A stretch of 64,000 nucleotides of DNA from Bifidobacterium psychraerophilum (GTDB lineage: Bacteria > Actinomycetota > Actinomycetes > Actinomycetales > Bifidobacteriaceae): positions 124,001 through 188,000 of the forward strand of contig NZ_JGZI01000008.1 in NCBI RefSeq assembly GCF_000741705.1, read 5' to 3'. Positions 8,505 to 17,092 of the stretch are shown here, piece by piece; position 1 is the first letter of the stretch; each line of letters begins with the position of its first letter. The position numbers and the translations under genes were made by a program. Below the pieces are notes generated by a model, which was not told where the DNA came from, made no database searches, and was given only the letters and a program-made list of their open reading frames with translations.

Positions 8505-8890
8505 TTCTTGATCGTAGCCTGACTCATGTTCCAGGTGTTTCCGGTGGTTTTGATGTATCTGCCGTGGTTGAAGAATTCGATGTTTTTGTTTTGTAGCTGG
8601 GCTCTGGTGGAGTGCGCGAAGATGTGCGTGCCTTCCCTGGAGATGCTGATTTCCTGGTAGGTCCATTGTTCGCTGATGCCGTCGATGACCTGTCGGGCGA
8701 GGAGGCTGGTGAGTTGTCCGTCGTGCAGGCAGTGGTCGAAGTCCCAGCAGGCGAAGCGGTGACCGAGCATGAAGCTGTAGCCGGCCCCCGGTCTGCATGT
8801 TCGAGAAGGTGTGCTGGGATCGGTGTTGGATACCGGGTACCGTGTGGGGCCTGTGAGAGGGGCGTAACTGGGCTTTGTGTCTACATGTTG
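8505..8890 (-). pseudogene. N-terminal fragment of phage/plasmid prim-pol-type primase
   Basis: Reading leftward from about 8890, one open frame gives TKPSYAPLTGPTRYPVSNTD, then GAGYSFMLGHRFACWDFDHC, then TYQEISISREGTHIFAHS and HGRYIKTTGNTW. This follows the order of the N-terminal primase-polymerase domain of phage and plasmid replication proteins: the Pro-Ser/Asp-Pro-Ser-Thr region, the acidic DFDHC-type catalytic motif, the EIS..GTHI motif and the GRYxxxTG motif. The homology stops after that, where a full protein would continue for several hundred residues with a helicase part. It has no clear start and is a remnant. It converges on the membrane-protein gene. Confidence 0.65.
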
Positions 8891-8907
8891 GGATACACGT
8901 ATGCGGG

Positions 8908-9102
8908 CGCATAGCGATAGCCAACGGTGCCGACGTCAAGATCCCGCAAGCCCAGTTGGGGCATGCCATCGCCACCGAGACATTGAACGTCTACAGCGCA
9001 CCGTGGCCCGAGCGATTGGGTGAGGTAGCAAGTGCTGTAAATAACGAGAGGTCTGCCGCAATCGTGTCTAATCGTGTGCAGAATTGGGATGGACAGAAAT
9101 AA
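8908..9102 (+). pseudogene. C-terminal remnant of a tyrosine recombinase (integrase)
   Basis: About 65 residues match the end of XerC/phage-type integrases: IANGADVKIPQAQLGHAIAT, then ETLNVYSAPWPERL. The LGH motif and the tyrosine in NVYS correspond to the conserved His and catalytic Tyr. The rest of the catalytic domain and all of the N-terminus are missing, so it is inactive. It ends 40 bases from the intact tRNA-Ala, the normal place for an integrase that uses a tRNA 3' end as attachment site. Confidence 0.75.
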
Positions 9103-9142
9103 GAAAACCCTCGGAAAGCTACTGTTTCCAAGGGAAGAACTG

Positions 9143-9215
9143 TGGAGCTAGCCGGGTTCGAACCGGCGACCCTCTGCTTGCAAAGCAGATGCGCTACCAG
9201 CTGCGCCATAGCCCC
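9143..9215 (-). tRNA. tRNA-Ala (TGC)
   Basis: 73-base cloverleaf read on the minus strand: 5' acceptor GGGGCTA, D stem GCGC, anticodon loop TTTGCAA with anticodon TGC, T loop TTCGAAC, and discriminator A. CCA is not encoded. Its 3' part is the attachment site of the degraded element on its left (29-base exact repeat, 9142-9170). It lies 28 bases from tRNA-Ile on the same strand. Confidence 0.95.
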
Positions 9216-9243
9216 GAAATACTGAATTGCGGAAAATCTCGCG

Positions 9244-9317
9244 TGGGCCCGGGAGGACTTGAACCTCCGACCTCATCCTTATCAGGGATGCGCTCTAACC
9301 ACCTGAGCTACGGGCCC
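9244..9317 (-). tRNA. tRNA-Ile (GAT)
   Basis: 74-base cloverleaf on the minus strand: acceptor GGGCCCG, anticodon loop CTGATAA with anticodon GAT, T loop TTCAAGT, discriminator A. It is upstream of tRNA-Ala in the same direction, so the two are probably cotranscribed. Confidence 0.95.
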
Positions 9318-9477
9318 ATTCACGCATGACTGGAAAATCACACGACTGCCCACAATAGTGGTACTCGCTGGAGAAGTCAATTTAGGCCGTCCGGTTTTTG
9401 AAATCGGTGTGTTGCCTGCGCGGAATGGTCGAAGCGGGTGGTGTGGCGGTATCCAGTGCTTGCGCGAAGATAGCGCT

Positions 9478-10104
9478 ATGCCATCCACGCTACCCAGGGC
9501 AGGTACCTCCACCAGGCGCAGACGTATGAGGACATCCGTGCTCCGCTGCGGGGAAGAGACGATCCAGGTGAAGCGGGGTGCGGTCAAGAATCTCTACCTG
9601 CGGGTCAAGCCTCCCGATGGGCATATAGAGGTCACTGCGCCGCAGCGTGTTTCGGACGGTATGATCCTGGATTTCGTCACATCCAAAGGCTCCTGGATCT
9701 CCCATGCGAGAAGCAGGCTGTCCGCATCGATCAGCGCAGGATCGCAAGGCGGTTCTCCGACGTCGTGGAGCGATGAGGATCTTGCCTTGGCCAGACAGAG
9801 CATGCAGAGGCAGCTATCGGCCCTGCTCGACCACTGGGTGCCTGTGGTCGGACGGGCGCCTTCGGCGATCTCGCTCAGATTGATGTCCTCGCGTTGGGGA
9901 TCCTGCACCCCGGCCACCCGCCGCATCCGGCTGAACCTTGAACTGGCCCGCCTTGATCCCAGATTCCTGGAGTATGTGCTCGTCCACGAGCTGACGCATC
10001 TCTACGTGCATGGGCATGGGCCGGAATTCCGCCGGCGCATGGATCTCTATCTGCCGGGATGGAAGGCGCTGAGAAAAGAACTCAATACGCATGTCATCGT
10101 CTGA
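9478..10104 (+). CDS. YgjP/SprT-like (M48-type) metal-dependent hydrolase
   Basis: 208 residues starting MPSTLPRAG; in-frame codons further upstream (from 9358) are judged noncoding. The zinc motif HELTH appears in VHELTHLYVHGHGPEFR, and SSRWGSC before it is the other hallmark of the YgjP/WLM-like family (DUF45). The N-terminus is basic. Members are small cytosolic putative metallopeptidases of poorly known role. The gene stands alone between the tRNAs and the convergent LacI gene, with no clear terminator in the 134-base gap to the latter. Confidence 0.85.
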   Translation: MPSTLPRAGTSTRRRRMRTSVLRCGEETIQVKRGAVKNLYLRVKPPDGHIEVTAPQRVSDGMILDFVTSKGSWISHARSRLSASISAGSQGGSPTSWSDEDLALARQSMQRQLSALLDHWVPVVGRAPSAISLRLMSSRWGSCTPATRRIRLNLELARLDPRFLEYVLVHELTHLYVHGHGPEFRRRMDLYLPGWKALRKELNTHVIV

Positions 10105-10238
10105 AATCCGACCGTTCGCCTCAACCGAACCGCGGGTACGGTGATGATGCCCCTCGCCTATGCCAGGTTCGAGCACGGGCGGTCCGGAGAACGGGGATAT
10201 CCGCCCAGGCATGCGGATCCCGATCATTCCTGATGGCC

Positions 10239-11366
10239 CTACGCGGCCGGAATCGCTTCCAGAACCCCCTCACAGCTTTCACGCAGCAGCACGCTCACGG
10301 GCATCTCGGTGGAGTATGGCGGGTCGTCCGGGTGTTCGATGCGTTTGACCACGGTGCTCACCGCCGCACGTCCAAGATTGACCATCGGCTGCCTGACCGT
10401 GGTCAGACGGGGATGGGATGTGTCGGACTCCTCGATGCCATCGAATCCGGTGACGATCACATCATCCGGCACGCGAAGTCCGGCTTGGGTGAGTGCGTCC
10501 AGCGCGCCGAGTGCCATCTGATCATTGGCGCAGACCAGGGCCTGTGGCAGGTCGCCTCGCTCGATGAGGTCCTGGGTGATTTTCTTCGCCGTGGGACGCG
10601 AGAATTTGCCCCTATAGATAGGTATCGATTCCGGGCTGATGCCGCGCGCGGCCAAGCCTTCCTGGAAGCCCACGTATCGCTTGTGGTTATCGGGTGAGTC
10701 GTCGGGCCCTGCCATATAGATGAAGCTTCGGATCTGATGGGCGTCGACCAGATGCTCGACGAGTGTGCACATGCCTTTTCTGTTGCTCACGCGGACGAGG
10801 TCCATGCTCTTCTCACCGCCGATCGGAGCGTCGGCGACCATGACCAGGGGAATCCGCTTGACCAGGGATTCGATGAGTCGGTCTGGAACGCTTCGGGCGA
10901 GGATGATGACCCCATCGACCTTGCCGATCATGTCGTGCACCATCTGATTCACATCGGATTCGCCTCTTCCCTGGCCGATGCTGACCATCAGGGAAAGCCC
11001 CTGGCTCCATGCCTCCAATTCGCATCCACGGAGCACATGGTCGAAGTACAGGGAGTCGCGATGTATTCTGCCGGTGACGGGACGGTCCACATGTATCTCG
11101 GCGGTGTCATGGTCGGTCAGTTCGAAGTCGCTGAGCGTCTCCAGCTCATCGACATTCGGCAGGAAGAGACCGATGATCCCTGTTTTGCGCGCGGCAAGGC
11201 TGCGGGCGCTGCCGCTGGGCACATATCCGAGCTGCTGCACTGCCGTTTCGATGGACTCCCGCGTTGCCTGCCGTACGCTCTCCGGCTTGCGGAGCGCCCG
11301 GGAGACGGTTGCTATGGATACACCCGCCTGCTCGGCGACGTCATAGACTGTCGGTTTCTTGGCCAC
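10239..11366 (-). CDS. LacI-family repressor of the glucan locus
   Basis: 375 residues. The N-terminal helix-turn-helix reads PTVYDVAEQAGVSIATVSRA, followed by a periplasmic-binding-like sugar-sensing domain to the C-terminus. The GTG start at 11366 is preferred because GGAGGG lies 5 bases before it; a TTG four codons upstream overlaps that ribosome binding site. The gene is divergent from the transporter and glucan enzyme genes. Three LacI-type dyads lie in the shared gap, so it most likely represses the locus and possibly itself, with release by a glucooligosaccharide. Confidence 0.9.
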   Translation of the reverse strand: MAKKPTVYDVAEQAGVSIATVSRALRKPESVRQATRESIETAVQQLGYVPSGSARSLAARKTGIIGLFLPNVDELETLSDFELTDHDTAEIHVDRPVTGRIHRDSLYFDHVLRGCELEAWSQGLSLMVSIGQGRGESDVNQMVHDMIGKVDGVIILARSVPDRLIESLVKRIPLVMVADAPIGGEKSMDLVRVSNRKGMCTLVEHLVDAHQIRSFIYMAGPDDSPDNHKRYVGFQEGLAARGISPESIPIYRGKFSRPTAKKITQDLIERGDLPQALVCANDQMALGALDALTQAGLRVPDDVIVTGFDGIEESDTSHPRLTTVRQPMVNLGRAAVSTVVKRIEHPDDPPYSTEMPVSVLLRESCEGVLEAIPAA

Positions 11367-11419
11367 GTTGCCCTCCAAAACCTGTTTTCATACATTTCTT
11401 TCACGATAAGGCATAACTG

Positions 11420-11453
11420 TAGCGCTATTTTCACATTCTTGAGAGCGCTATCA
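11420..11453. promoter_or_regulatory. Two LacI-type operator cores near the repressor gene
   Basis: TAGCGCTA at 11420-11427 is an 8-bp palindrome. TGAGAGCGCTATCA at 11440-11453 is a 14-bp dyad with one mismatched pair. Both share the AGCGCT core, centred on CG as in LacI-family operators, and are 23 bases apart. They lie about 55-90 bases upstream of the repressor start, so they could serve autoregulation or looping with the site at 11550. Confidence 0.6.
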
Positions 11454-11536
11454 TTCGGCGTGTCGAATTGCGTATCGTCCAGAAACGTTGAAATATCAAT
11501 GTTTTTAGTCATGTAAGAAAATGTAAAAACGCGAAC

Positions 11537-11565
11537 TTGCGTAAGTCAATGTAAGCGCATACAGT
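11537..11565 (+). promoter_or_regulatory. Promoter of the glucan locus with overlapping LacI operator
   Basis: -35 TTGCGT (11537-11542) and -10 TACAGT (11560-11565) are separated by 17 bases. The dyad TGTAAGCGCATACA (11550-11563, one mismatched pair, CG centre) covers the spacer and most of the -10. A repressor bound there would block RNA polymerase directly. Transcription from about 11572 would give a leader of about 100 bases before the binding-protein gene. Confidence 0.6.
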
Positions 11566-11672
11566 TGTTGCAAGTCAAGGCTAGTGACCTGGGTCATTCC
11601 GGGGAGCTGGTAGACGCGCGTGGGGGTAACCACATCCGCGCATCCTTGTCAACGAGGACAGAAAGATTATCA

Positions 11673-13322
11673 ATGATGAAGAAGAGAATCGCAATGCGGA
11701 TCTCCGCAGCGCTCGTCGCCGCCGCAACTTTGTTCGGCGTCGCAGCTTGCGGAAACAGCACCGCAAATAGTTCAGGCGACGCAAGTTCGAGCTCCGAGCT
11801 GCTCTTTGGTGGAGACAGCGGAAGCCCAACCTTCGTACGCAACTTCAACCCATTCTCGACCAGCAAGCGAATCGGCATCAACTTCATGTACGAGCCGCTC
11901 GAAGTCGTCAACGCCATCGACGGCACCTCAACACCATTCCTGGCCACCGGCCACAAGATCGTGGATGCCAAGACCATCCAATACACGGTTCGTGACGGTG
12001 TGAAGTGGTCGGACGGAACCGCATTCACCGCGGATGACGTCGTGTACACCTTCAACCTGATCAAGAAGAACGCCGCTCTGGACACCCTGGGTGTCTGGCA
12101 GCACGTCGATTCGGTCGAATCCTCAGGCGATACCGTGACCTTCCACCTGAAGACCGCCGATGTTCCCGCCGTGACCATCATCAACCAGCAGCTGATCGTC
12201 CCCAAGCACATCTGGGAAAAGGTCAGCGATCCCGTCAAGTGGACCAACGAGAACCCTGTGGCCACCGGCCCATACAGCCTCGACACCTTCACCCCGAACC
12301 AGTACACGCTTAAGAAGAACACCACGTACTGGCAGAAGGACAAGGTAGCCGCAGAGAAGATCGTGCTGCCGGCATCCAACAAGCAGCTCGACTTGGTCAA
12401 CAAAGGCTATGACTGGGCATATTCATACATGACCAATGTCGACAAGACCTGGGTTGGCGCCGACAAGCAACACAACCACTACTGGTTCCCTCCGGGCGGC
12501 ACCGTTTCGCTCTTCCCGAACCTCACCAAGGCTCCTTACAACGACGTGAACTTCCGCAAGGGCCTGAGCTACGCCATCGACCGCAGCAAGATCGCAAAGG
12601 ATGCTGAAGAAGGCTACGTCGAAGGCGCCACGCAGACCGGTCTGCTCCTCCCCAACCAGGAGAAGTGGGTCAACACCTCCATCGCCAACAAGGGCAATAT
12701 CGATCAGAGCAAGAGCAAGGCGCTTGAGTACTTCGCCAAGGCCGGCTACACCGAGAAGGACGGCAAGCTCGTCGACTCCTCAGGTACCCAGCTTGTGCTG
12801 AACATCACCGTTCCGAACGGCTACACCGACTGGCTCCGTGGCGTGCAGACCCTGCAGTCGCAGCTCTCCGCCCTCGGCATCTCGGTCAAGCTGACCCAGC
12901 CGCAGCCTGCCGCCTACACACAGGCCCAGAACAACGGCGACTTCGATCTGATCGTTTCCTCCTTCGGTGGCAGCGGCAGCATCTTCCAGGATTACAACAA
13001 CTTGCTCAACAGTGAGTTCGCTCTTCCTGTCGGACAGTCCACAACGGCTAACTTCCAGCGTTACAAGAACACCGACACGGATAAGCTGCTCGCCGAGCTC
13101 AAGGTGGCCACCTCCGAGACCGATCAGAAGAAGATCGTCGACGAGTTGCAGAACGTGGTCTACGACCAGGTACCTGTGGTCAGCATGTTCTACGGCGGAC
13201 TCTGGGGCCTCTACAGCACCAAGAAGTTCACCGGTTGGCCAAGTGCCGACAACCCATACGCTCCTCCGAGCACATGGACCCAGGCCAACCTCTTGATCGT
13301 CACCAACCTCAAGAAGGCCTGA
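11673..13322 (+). CDS. ABC transporter substrate-binding lipoprotein (family 5, Opp-type)
   Basis: 549 residues. The start MMKKRIAMR follows AGGACAGAAAG; the upstream in-frame ATG at 11565 overlaps the promoter. The signal peptide ends in a lipobox, LFGVAACG, with the lipid-bearing cysteine, then a Ser/Ala-rich linker. The rest is a family 5 extracellular binding protein (KWSDGTAFTADDVVYTFNL is the signature region). Family 5 proteins bind oligopeptides, but a subgroup binds cello-, laminari- or manno-oligosaccharides. Context with GH94 and GH3 enzymes argues for a beta-glucooligosaccharide. It is the first gene of the transporter operon. Confidence 0.88.
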   Translation: MMKKRIAMRISAALVAAATLFGVAACGNSTANSSGDASSSSELLFGGDSGSPTFVRNFNPFSTSKRIGINFMYEPLEVVNAIDGTSTPFLATGHKIVDAKTIQYTVRDGVKWSDGTAFTADDVVYTFNLIKKNAALDTLGVWQHVDSVESSGDTVTFHLKTADVPAVTIINQQLIVPKHIWEKVSDPVKWTNENPVATGPYSLDTFTPNQYTLKKNTTYWQKDKVAAEKIVLPASNKQLDLVNKGYDWAYSYMTNVDKTWVGADKQHNHYWFPPGGTVSLFPNLTKAPYNDVNFRKGLSYAIDRSKIAKDAEEGYVEGATQTGLLLPNQEKWVNTSIANKGNIDQSKSKALEYFAKAGYTEKDGKLVDSSGTQLVLNITVPNGYTDWLRGVQTLQSQLSALGISVKLTQPQPAAYTQAQNNGDFDLIVSSFGGSGSIFQDYNNLLNSEFALPVGQSTTANFQRYKNTDTDKLLAELKVATSETDQKKIVDELQNVVYDQVPVVSMFYGGLWGLYSTKKFTGWPSADNPYAPPSTWTQANLLIVTNLKKA

Positions 13323-13342
13323 TACCAGGTCCCCCGATCCTC

Positions 13343-13375
13343 GGTGCCCGCACGATGATGTGATGGGCGGGCACC
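13343..13375 (+). other. Hairpin between binding protein and permease genes
   Basis: GGTGCCCGC and GCGGGCACC form a 9-bp stem with a 15-base loop, 20 bases after the binding-protein stop. No T run follows. Such intra-operon hairpins commonly stabilise or partly terminate the mRNA so that the binding protein is made in excess over the permeases; that role is inferred. Confidence 0.55.
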
Positions 13376-13467
13376 ATTGGATGCAGACGGGTGGTGATGA
13401 TGGTCAGCCGCTTCGGAACCATCGCTCACCGCCCGTGTTTTAATGCCAATACGCGAAAGGTCATCTC

Positions 13468-14448
13468 GTGCGTTACTTTCTAGGGAAAATAGGTTTATTC
13501 CTGCTGACACTGTGGGCTGCAGTGACGGTCAATTTCATACTTCCGAGGATGATGCCTGGTTCGCCTGCTGATGCAGCAATAGCGAAACTCGCACAGAATG
13601 GCCCGGTGACTCCGGCGCTGCGTGCTTCCATCGAAGCCCAGCTCGGTGTGCCCAAGGGCAACCTCCTGAGCCAGTACTTCCAATACCTCAACAATGTGAT
13701 CCACCTCAATTTCGGTGTGTCATACAGCAACTTCCCTGCGAACGTATCTGACCTTGTCGGTGCCGCCCTTCCCTGGACGATCACCCTGGTTGGCGTCGTC
13801 ACCATTCTTTCCTTCGTCATCGGCACCGTGCTCGGCGCCGTGATGGCCTGGAAGCGCGGCAGTGCAGTGGATGCCACCGGCAGCGTCGGCAGCTCCTTCC
13901 TCTCCGCATTCCCCCCATTCTGGCTCGCTCTCATGCTGCTCTACTTCCTGGGATACGTCACGGGACTCTTCCCGACTTCCGGCTCCTACTCGGCAAGCGC
14001 CGTTCCGGAATTCAGCGCCTCATTCTTCGGCGACGCGTTGTACCACGCGATCCTGCCAGGCCTGACGATTCTGATCACATCCCTCGGCGGATGGATCATG
14101 GGTATGCGCAATACGATGATCAGCACACTCGGCGATGACTACGTCACCTTCGCGGAGGCCAACGGCCTGCACCAAGGCACGGTCATGCTCAAGTATGCGG
14201 CCCGAAACGCGCTGCTCCCGAACCTTACCTCTTTCGGACTGGTGCTCGGAGGCGTGGTCGGAGGATCACTGCTCGTCGAGCAGGTCTTCAACTACCCGGG
14301 CGTGGGTCTGCTGCTCTTCCAAGCGGTGACCAACCAGGATTACCCGCTGATGCAGGCGCTGTTCCTGATGATTACGGTGAGCGTGCTTATCGCCAACTTC
14401 ATCGTTGATTTGCTCTACGGCGTGCTCGATCCAAGGACAAGAAGGTGA
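13468..14448 (+). CDS. ABC transporter permease (DppB/OppB-type)
   Basis: 326 residues with about six membrane segments. It starts with GTG 13468 behind GAAAGG. The N-terminal TM segment and FILPRMMPGSPAD motif are typical of OppB/DppB permeases, and the EAA loop is in DDYVTFAEANGLHQGTVMLK near residue 230. It forms the membrane pore with the next gene. Its stop overlaps the GTG start codon of the second permease. Confidence 0.9.
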   Translation: MRYFLGKIGLFLLTLWAAVTVNFILPRMMPGSPADAAIAKLAQNGPVTPALRASIEAQLGVPKGNLLSQYFQYLNNVIHLNFGVSYSNFPANVSDLVGAALPWTITLVGVVTILSFVIGTVLGAVMAWKRGSAVDATGSVGSSFLSAFPPFWLALMLLYFLGYVTGLFPTSGSYSASAVPEFSASFFGDALYHAILPGLTILITSLGGWIMGMRNTMISTLGDDYVTFAEANGLHQGTVMLKYAARNALLPNLTSFGLVLGGVVGGSLLVEQVFNYPGVGLLLFQAVTNQDYPLMQALFLMITVSVLIANFIVDLLYGVLDPRTRR

Positions 14449-15413
14449 GTTCCATGACATCGACTTCACAAACACCAGCTTCGGACGCTCCGAAGCACGG
14501 CAACAAACCACAGAAGATCGCCAAGCACAACAGCGATAACGCCCTGGTGCGCGGTCTCAAGGTGGCGGGACGCGGCATCGCGACCGTCTGGAGCGTACCG
14601 AAGGCACGCTTCGGCATCATTCTGCTCTCCCTGATCATTCTGAGCGCCATATTCGCACCGCTCATCAGCCCTTATGATCCCAAGGCGACGGGTTTTGAGG
14701 CAGGCGCCAACCCCACCATGGACCATTGGCTGGGAACCACGGCCAACGGACAGGATGTGCTTTCCCAGTTGATCTGGGGCGGACGCATCTCCGTGCTCGT
14801 CGCACTCGTCGGTGGTCTGCTTTCCACATGCATCGCAGTCATCGTCGGTCTGAGCTGGGGCTATATCCGGTCCTTCTTCGGTGAGTTCATCGGATTCATC
14901 GTGAACCTGTTCCTCGTGATCCCTTCCCTGCCTCTGATGATCGTTGTGGCCGCATATCTCCAGAACGGCGGCATGGGGGTCATCATCCTGGTGATCGTCC
15001 TGACTGGTTGGGCCTGGGGCTCACGAGTCCTGAGAAGCCAGACGCAGTCCCTGCGTTCGCGCGATTTCGTGACGGCCGCCTCCTTCAGTGGGGACAGCTC
15101 GCCTCGCGTGATCTTCCATGAGATCTTCCCCAATATGCTGTCGCTGATCATCAACAACTTCTTCGGGGCTGCCACGGCCGCCGCGTTGGCTGAAGCGGGT
15201 CTGGAGTTCCTGGGTCTCGGGGATTCCACCACGGTCAGCTGGGGCACGATGATTTATTGGGCACAGAACAACAATGTCCTGCTTACCGGCCAATGGGCAC
15301 TGCTGCTGGCGCCCGGCCTGATGATTGCACTGCTCGCGGTCTCGATGACGTTCATCAACTTCGGCGTCGACCGTTTGAGCAACCCGCGTCTGCGTGAAGG
15401 GAGCTCACGATGA
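14445..15413 (+). CDS. ABC transporter permease (DppC/OppC-type)
   Basis: 322 residues. The GTG at 14445 overlaps the preceding stop; ATG 14454 (MTSTSQTP) is an alternative start. It has a hydrophilic N-terminus of about 60 residues, then about six TM segments. ISPYDPKATG and LGTTANGQDVLSQLIWGGR are classic OppC/DppC motifs, and the EAA loop includes RSQTQSLRSRDFVTAASFSG. Its end overlaps the ATPase gene by four bases, so the three are translationally coupled. Confidence 0.9.
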   Translation: MSSMTSTSQTPASDAPKHGNKPQKIAKHNSDNALVRGLKVAGRGIATVWSVPKARFGIILLSLIILSAIFAPLISPYDPKATGFEAGANPTMDHWLGTTANGQDVLSQLIWGGRISVLVALVGGLLSTCIAVIVGLSWGYIRSFFGEFIGFIVNLFLVIPSLPLMIVVAAYLQNGGMGVIILVIVLTGWAWGSRVLRSQTQSLRSRDFVTAASFSGDSSPRVIFHEIFPNMLSLIINNFFGAATAAALAEAGLEFLGLGDSTTVSWGTMIYWAQNNNVLLTGQWALLLAPGLMIALLAVSMTFINFGVDRLSNPRLREGSSR

Positions 15414-17062
15414 GCCTGCTGAAAGTCCAGAACCTTTCGATCGAATACGACACCCCTGGTATCGAAGCGGTCAAAGCTGTGACCGATGTCAACTTCGAGT
15501 TGGAGCAGGGCGAGTTCGTCGGACTTGTCGGTGAATCGGGATCGGGTAAGTCAACGCTCGGTTTCGCCATCACCAGGCTCTCCAAGCCGCCGGCACGCAT
15601 TTCCGAAGGAAGTGTGCTGTTCAACGGCAAGGACATCACGACCCTCAGTGACGAAGAGCTGCGCCGCCAGCGCCAGGGCGGTTTCGCCATGGTGCTGCAG
15701 TCAGGTATGAACGCGCTCAACCCGGTTCGTACCATCCGCAAGCATTTCCAGGACATCTTCAAAGCGCATAAGCATGTGGCGAAGGACCGTTGGGAAGCGC
15801 GCAGCGAGGAGCTGATAGGCAAGGTCGGTCTCCCGAAGAGCACGCTTTCGAGGTACCCCGGGGAGCTTTCCGGAGGCATGCGTCAGCGCGTTTCCATCGC
15901 CCTCGCACTGTCACTCGACCCGAAACTGATGGTCTTCGATGAGCCCACCACCGCGCTTGACGTGCTGGTCCAGCATGATGTGATGCGCACGATCCGCGAG
16001 CTGCAGAAGTCGGAAGGCTTCACGGCCGTGCTTATCAGCCATGATCTGGGTGTGGTGCTCGAATCGACGCAGCGCGTCCTGGTGATGCACAACGGCCATA
16101 TCGTCGAGGATGCCTCAAATGCGGACATTCTCAGCCATCCCAAGGATGACTACACGAAGATGCTGTTGAGCCATTACGGCGACCCCCGTGCGGAGGAGGT
16201 TTCCGTCCCGGGGCTGAGCCCTCGCGGAACCGCCAAGTACGAAGGTGCGGCCCAGGATCTCGATAGCCTGACCATCACCGTCAAGGACATCTCCAAGACC
16301 TACCCTGCGCGCAAGCGTGGCGAGCAGCCAGTCAAGGCCGTCAGCAATGTGAGCTTCACATTGAAGCCGGGAGAATCCCTGGCACTGGTGGGCGCTTCGG
16401 GCTCGGGCAAATCCACCATCGCCAAGATGATAACGGGCGTCGAGAATCCGACCGAAGGCAGCATCACGCTCGGTAACACGCATGTTGAGCGTATGCACAG
16501 CAAACGCGATCTGCGCAAACTGCATTCGGATATCCAGATGGTGTTCCAGGATCCGTACGCGGCCCTGAACCCACTGCACAATGTGGAATACATCCTGACC
16601 CGGCCGATCGTGAATTACACCAAGCTGCGTGGTGAGGATGCGCGCAAGCGGATGCTCGAATTGCTGGAGACCGTCGGTCTGACGCCAGTCGAGCAATTCG
16701 CCGCGAAGCTTCCCCATCAGCTTTCGGGTGGGCAGCGGCAGCGCGTCGTGATCGCAAGGGCCCTGGCGAGCGATCCCAAGGTGCTGGTGGCGGATGAACC
16801 GGTTTCCATGCTGGATATGACACTTCGCGCGGGCATTCTCGCCCTGCTCGATGATCTGCGTGTGCGTCTGAACGTGAGCATGCTGTACATCACCCACGAC
16901 CTGCTCAGTGCACGACTGATCACCGATCGCATCATGGTGCTCAACCACGGTCAGATCGTCGAACGAGGGCAGACGGCTGAAGTGCTGCAGCATCCGAGCG
17001 ATGATTACACGGTTCGTTTGCTTGACGCCATTCCGAAGCTTGAAGCACACACCGAAGCGTAG
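15410..17062 (+). CDS. ABC transporter ATPase, two fused nucleotide-binding domains (DppD-DppF type)
   Basis: 550 residues holding two complete ATPase domains: first about 1-255 (Walker A GESGSGKST, signature LSGGMRQRV, Walker B LMVFDEPTTALD), second about 285-545 (Walker A GASGSGKST, signature LSGGQRQRV, Walker B LVADEPVSMLD). The second Walker B region has DEPVSMLD in place of the usual DEPTSALD. Fused OppDF proteins are common in actinobacteria. It powers import of the ligand taken up by the binding protein and the two permeases just upstream. Confidence 0.92.
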   Translation: MSLLKVQNLSIEYDTPGIEAVKAVTDVNFELEQGEFVGLVGESGSGKSTLGFAITRLSKPPARISEGSVLFNGKDITTLSDEELRRQRQGGFAMVLQSGMNALNPVRTIRKHFQDIFKAHKHVAKDRWEARSEELIGKVGLPKSTLSRYPGELSGGMRQRVSIALALSLDPKLMVFDEPTTALDVLVQHDVMRTIRELQKSEGFTAVLISHDLGVVLESTQRVLVMHNGHIVEDASNADILSHPKDDYTKMLLSHYGDPRAEEVSVPGLSPRGTAKYEGAAQDLDSLTITVKDISKTYPARKRGEQPVKAVSNVSFTLKPGESLALVGASGSGKSTIAKMITGVENPTEGSITLGNTHVERMHSKRDLRKLHSDIQMVFQDPYAALNPLHNVEYILTRPIVNYTKLRGEDARKRMLELLETVGLTPVEQFAAKLPHQLSGGQRQRVVIARALASDPKVLVADEPVSMLDMTLRAGILALLDDLRVRLNVSMLYITHDLLSARLITDRIMVLNHGQIVERGQTAEVLQHPSDDYTVRLLDAIPKLEAHTEA

Positions 17063-17092
17063 TTTCGCGTATCGATCCACAAAGGGGTTGCA

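Larger units (their letters stand above)
7212..9179. mobile_element. Degraded integrative element inserted at tRNA-Ala
   Basis: About 2 kb bounded by a partial copy (7212-7249) and the intact copy (in 9143-9215) of the tRNA-Ala 3' part. Inside are an AT-rich membrane-protein gene, the N-terminal part of a phage/plasmid-type primase and the C-terminal part of a tyrosine integrase next to the intact tRNA, the usual integrase position. The base composition and codon use of the membrane-protein gene are clearly AT-richer than the flanks. The first 330 bases (about 7250-7581) hold no recognisable gene. With no full integrase left, the element cannot move by itself. Confidence 0.75.

Noticed and set aside
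9358-9477. N-terminal extension of the YgjP-like hydrolase
   Set aside because: The 40 in-frame codons upstream follow the tRNA-Ile gene and have no coding character. The start at 9478 fits the family better.
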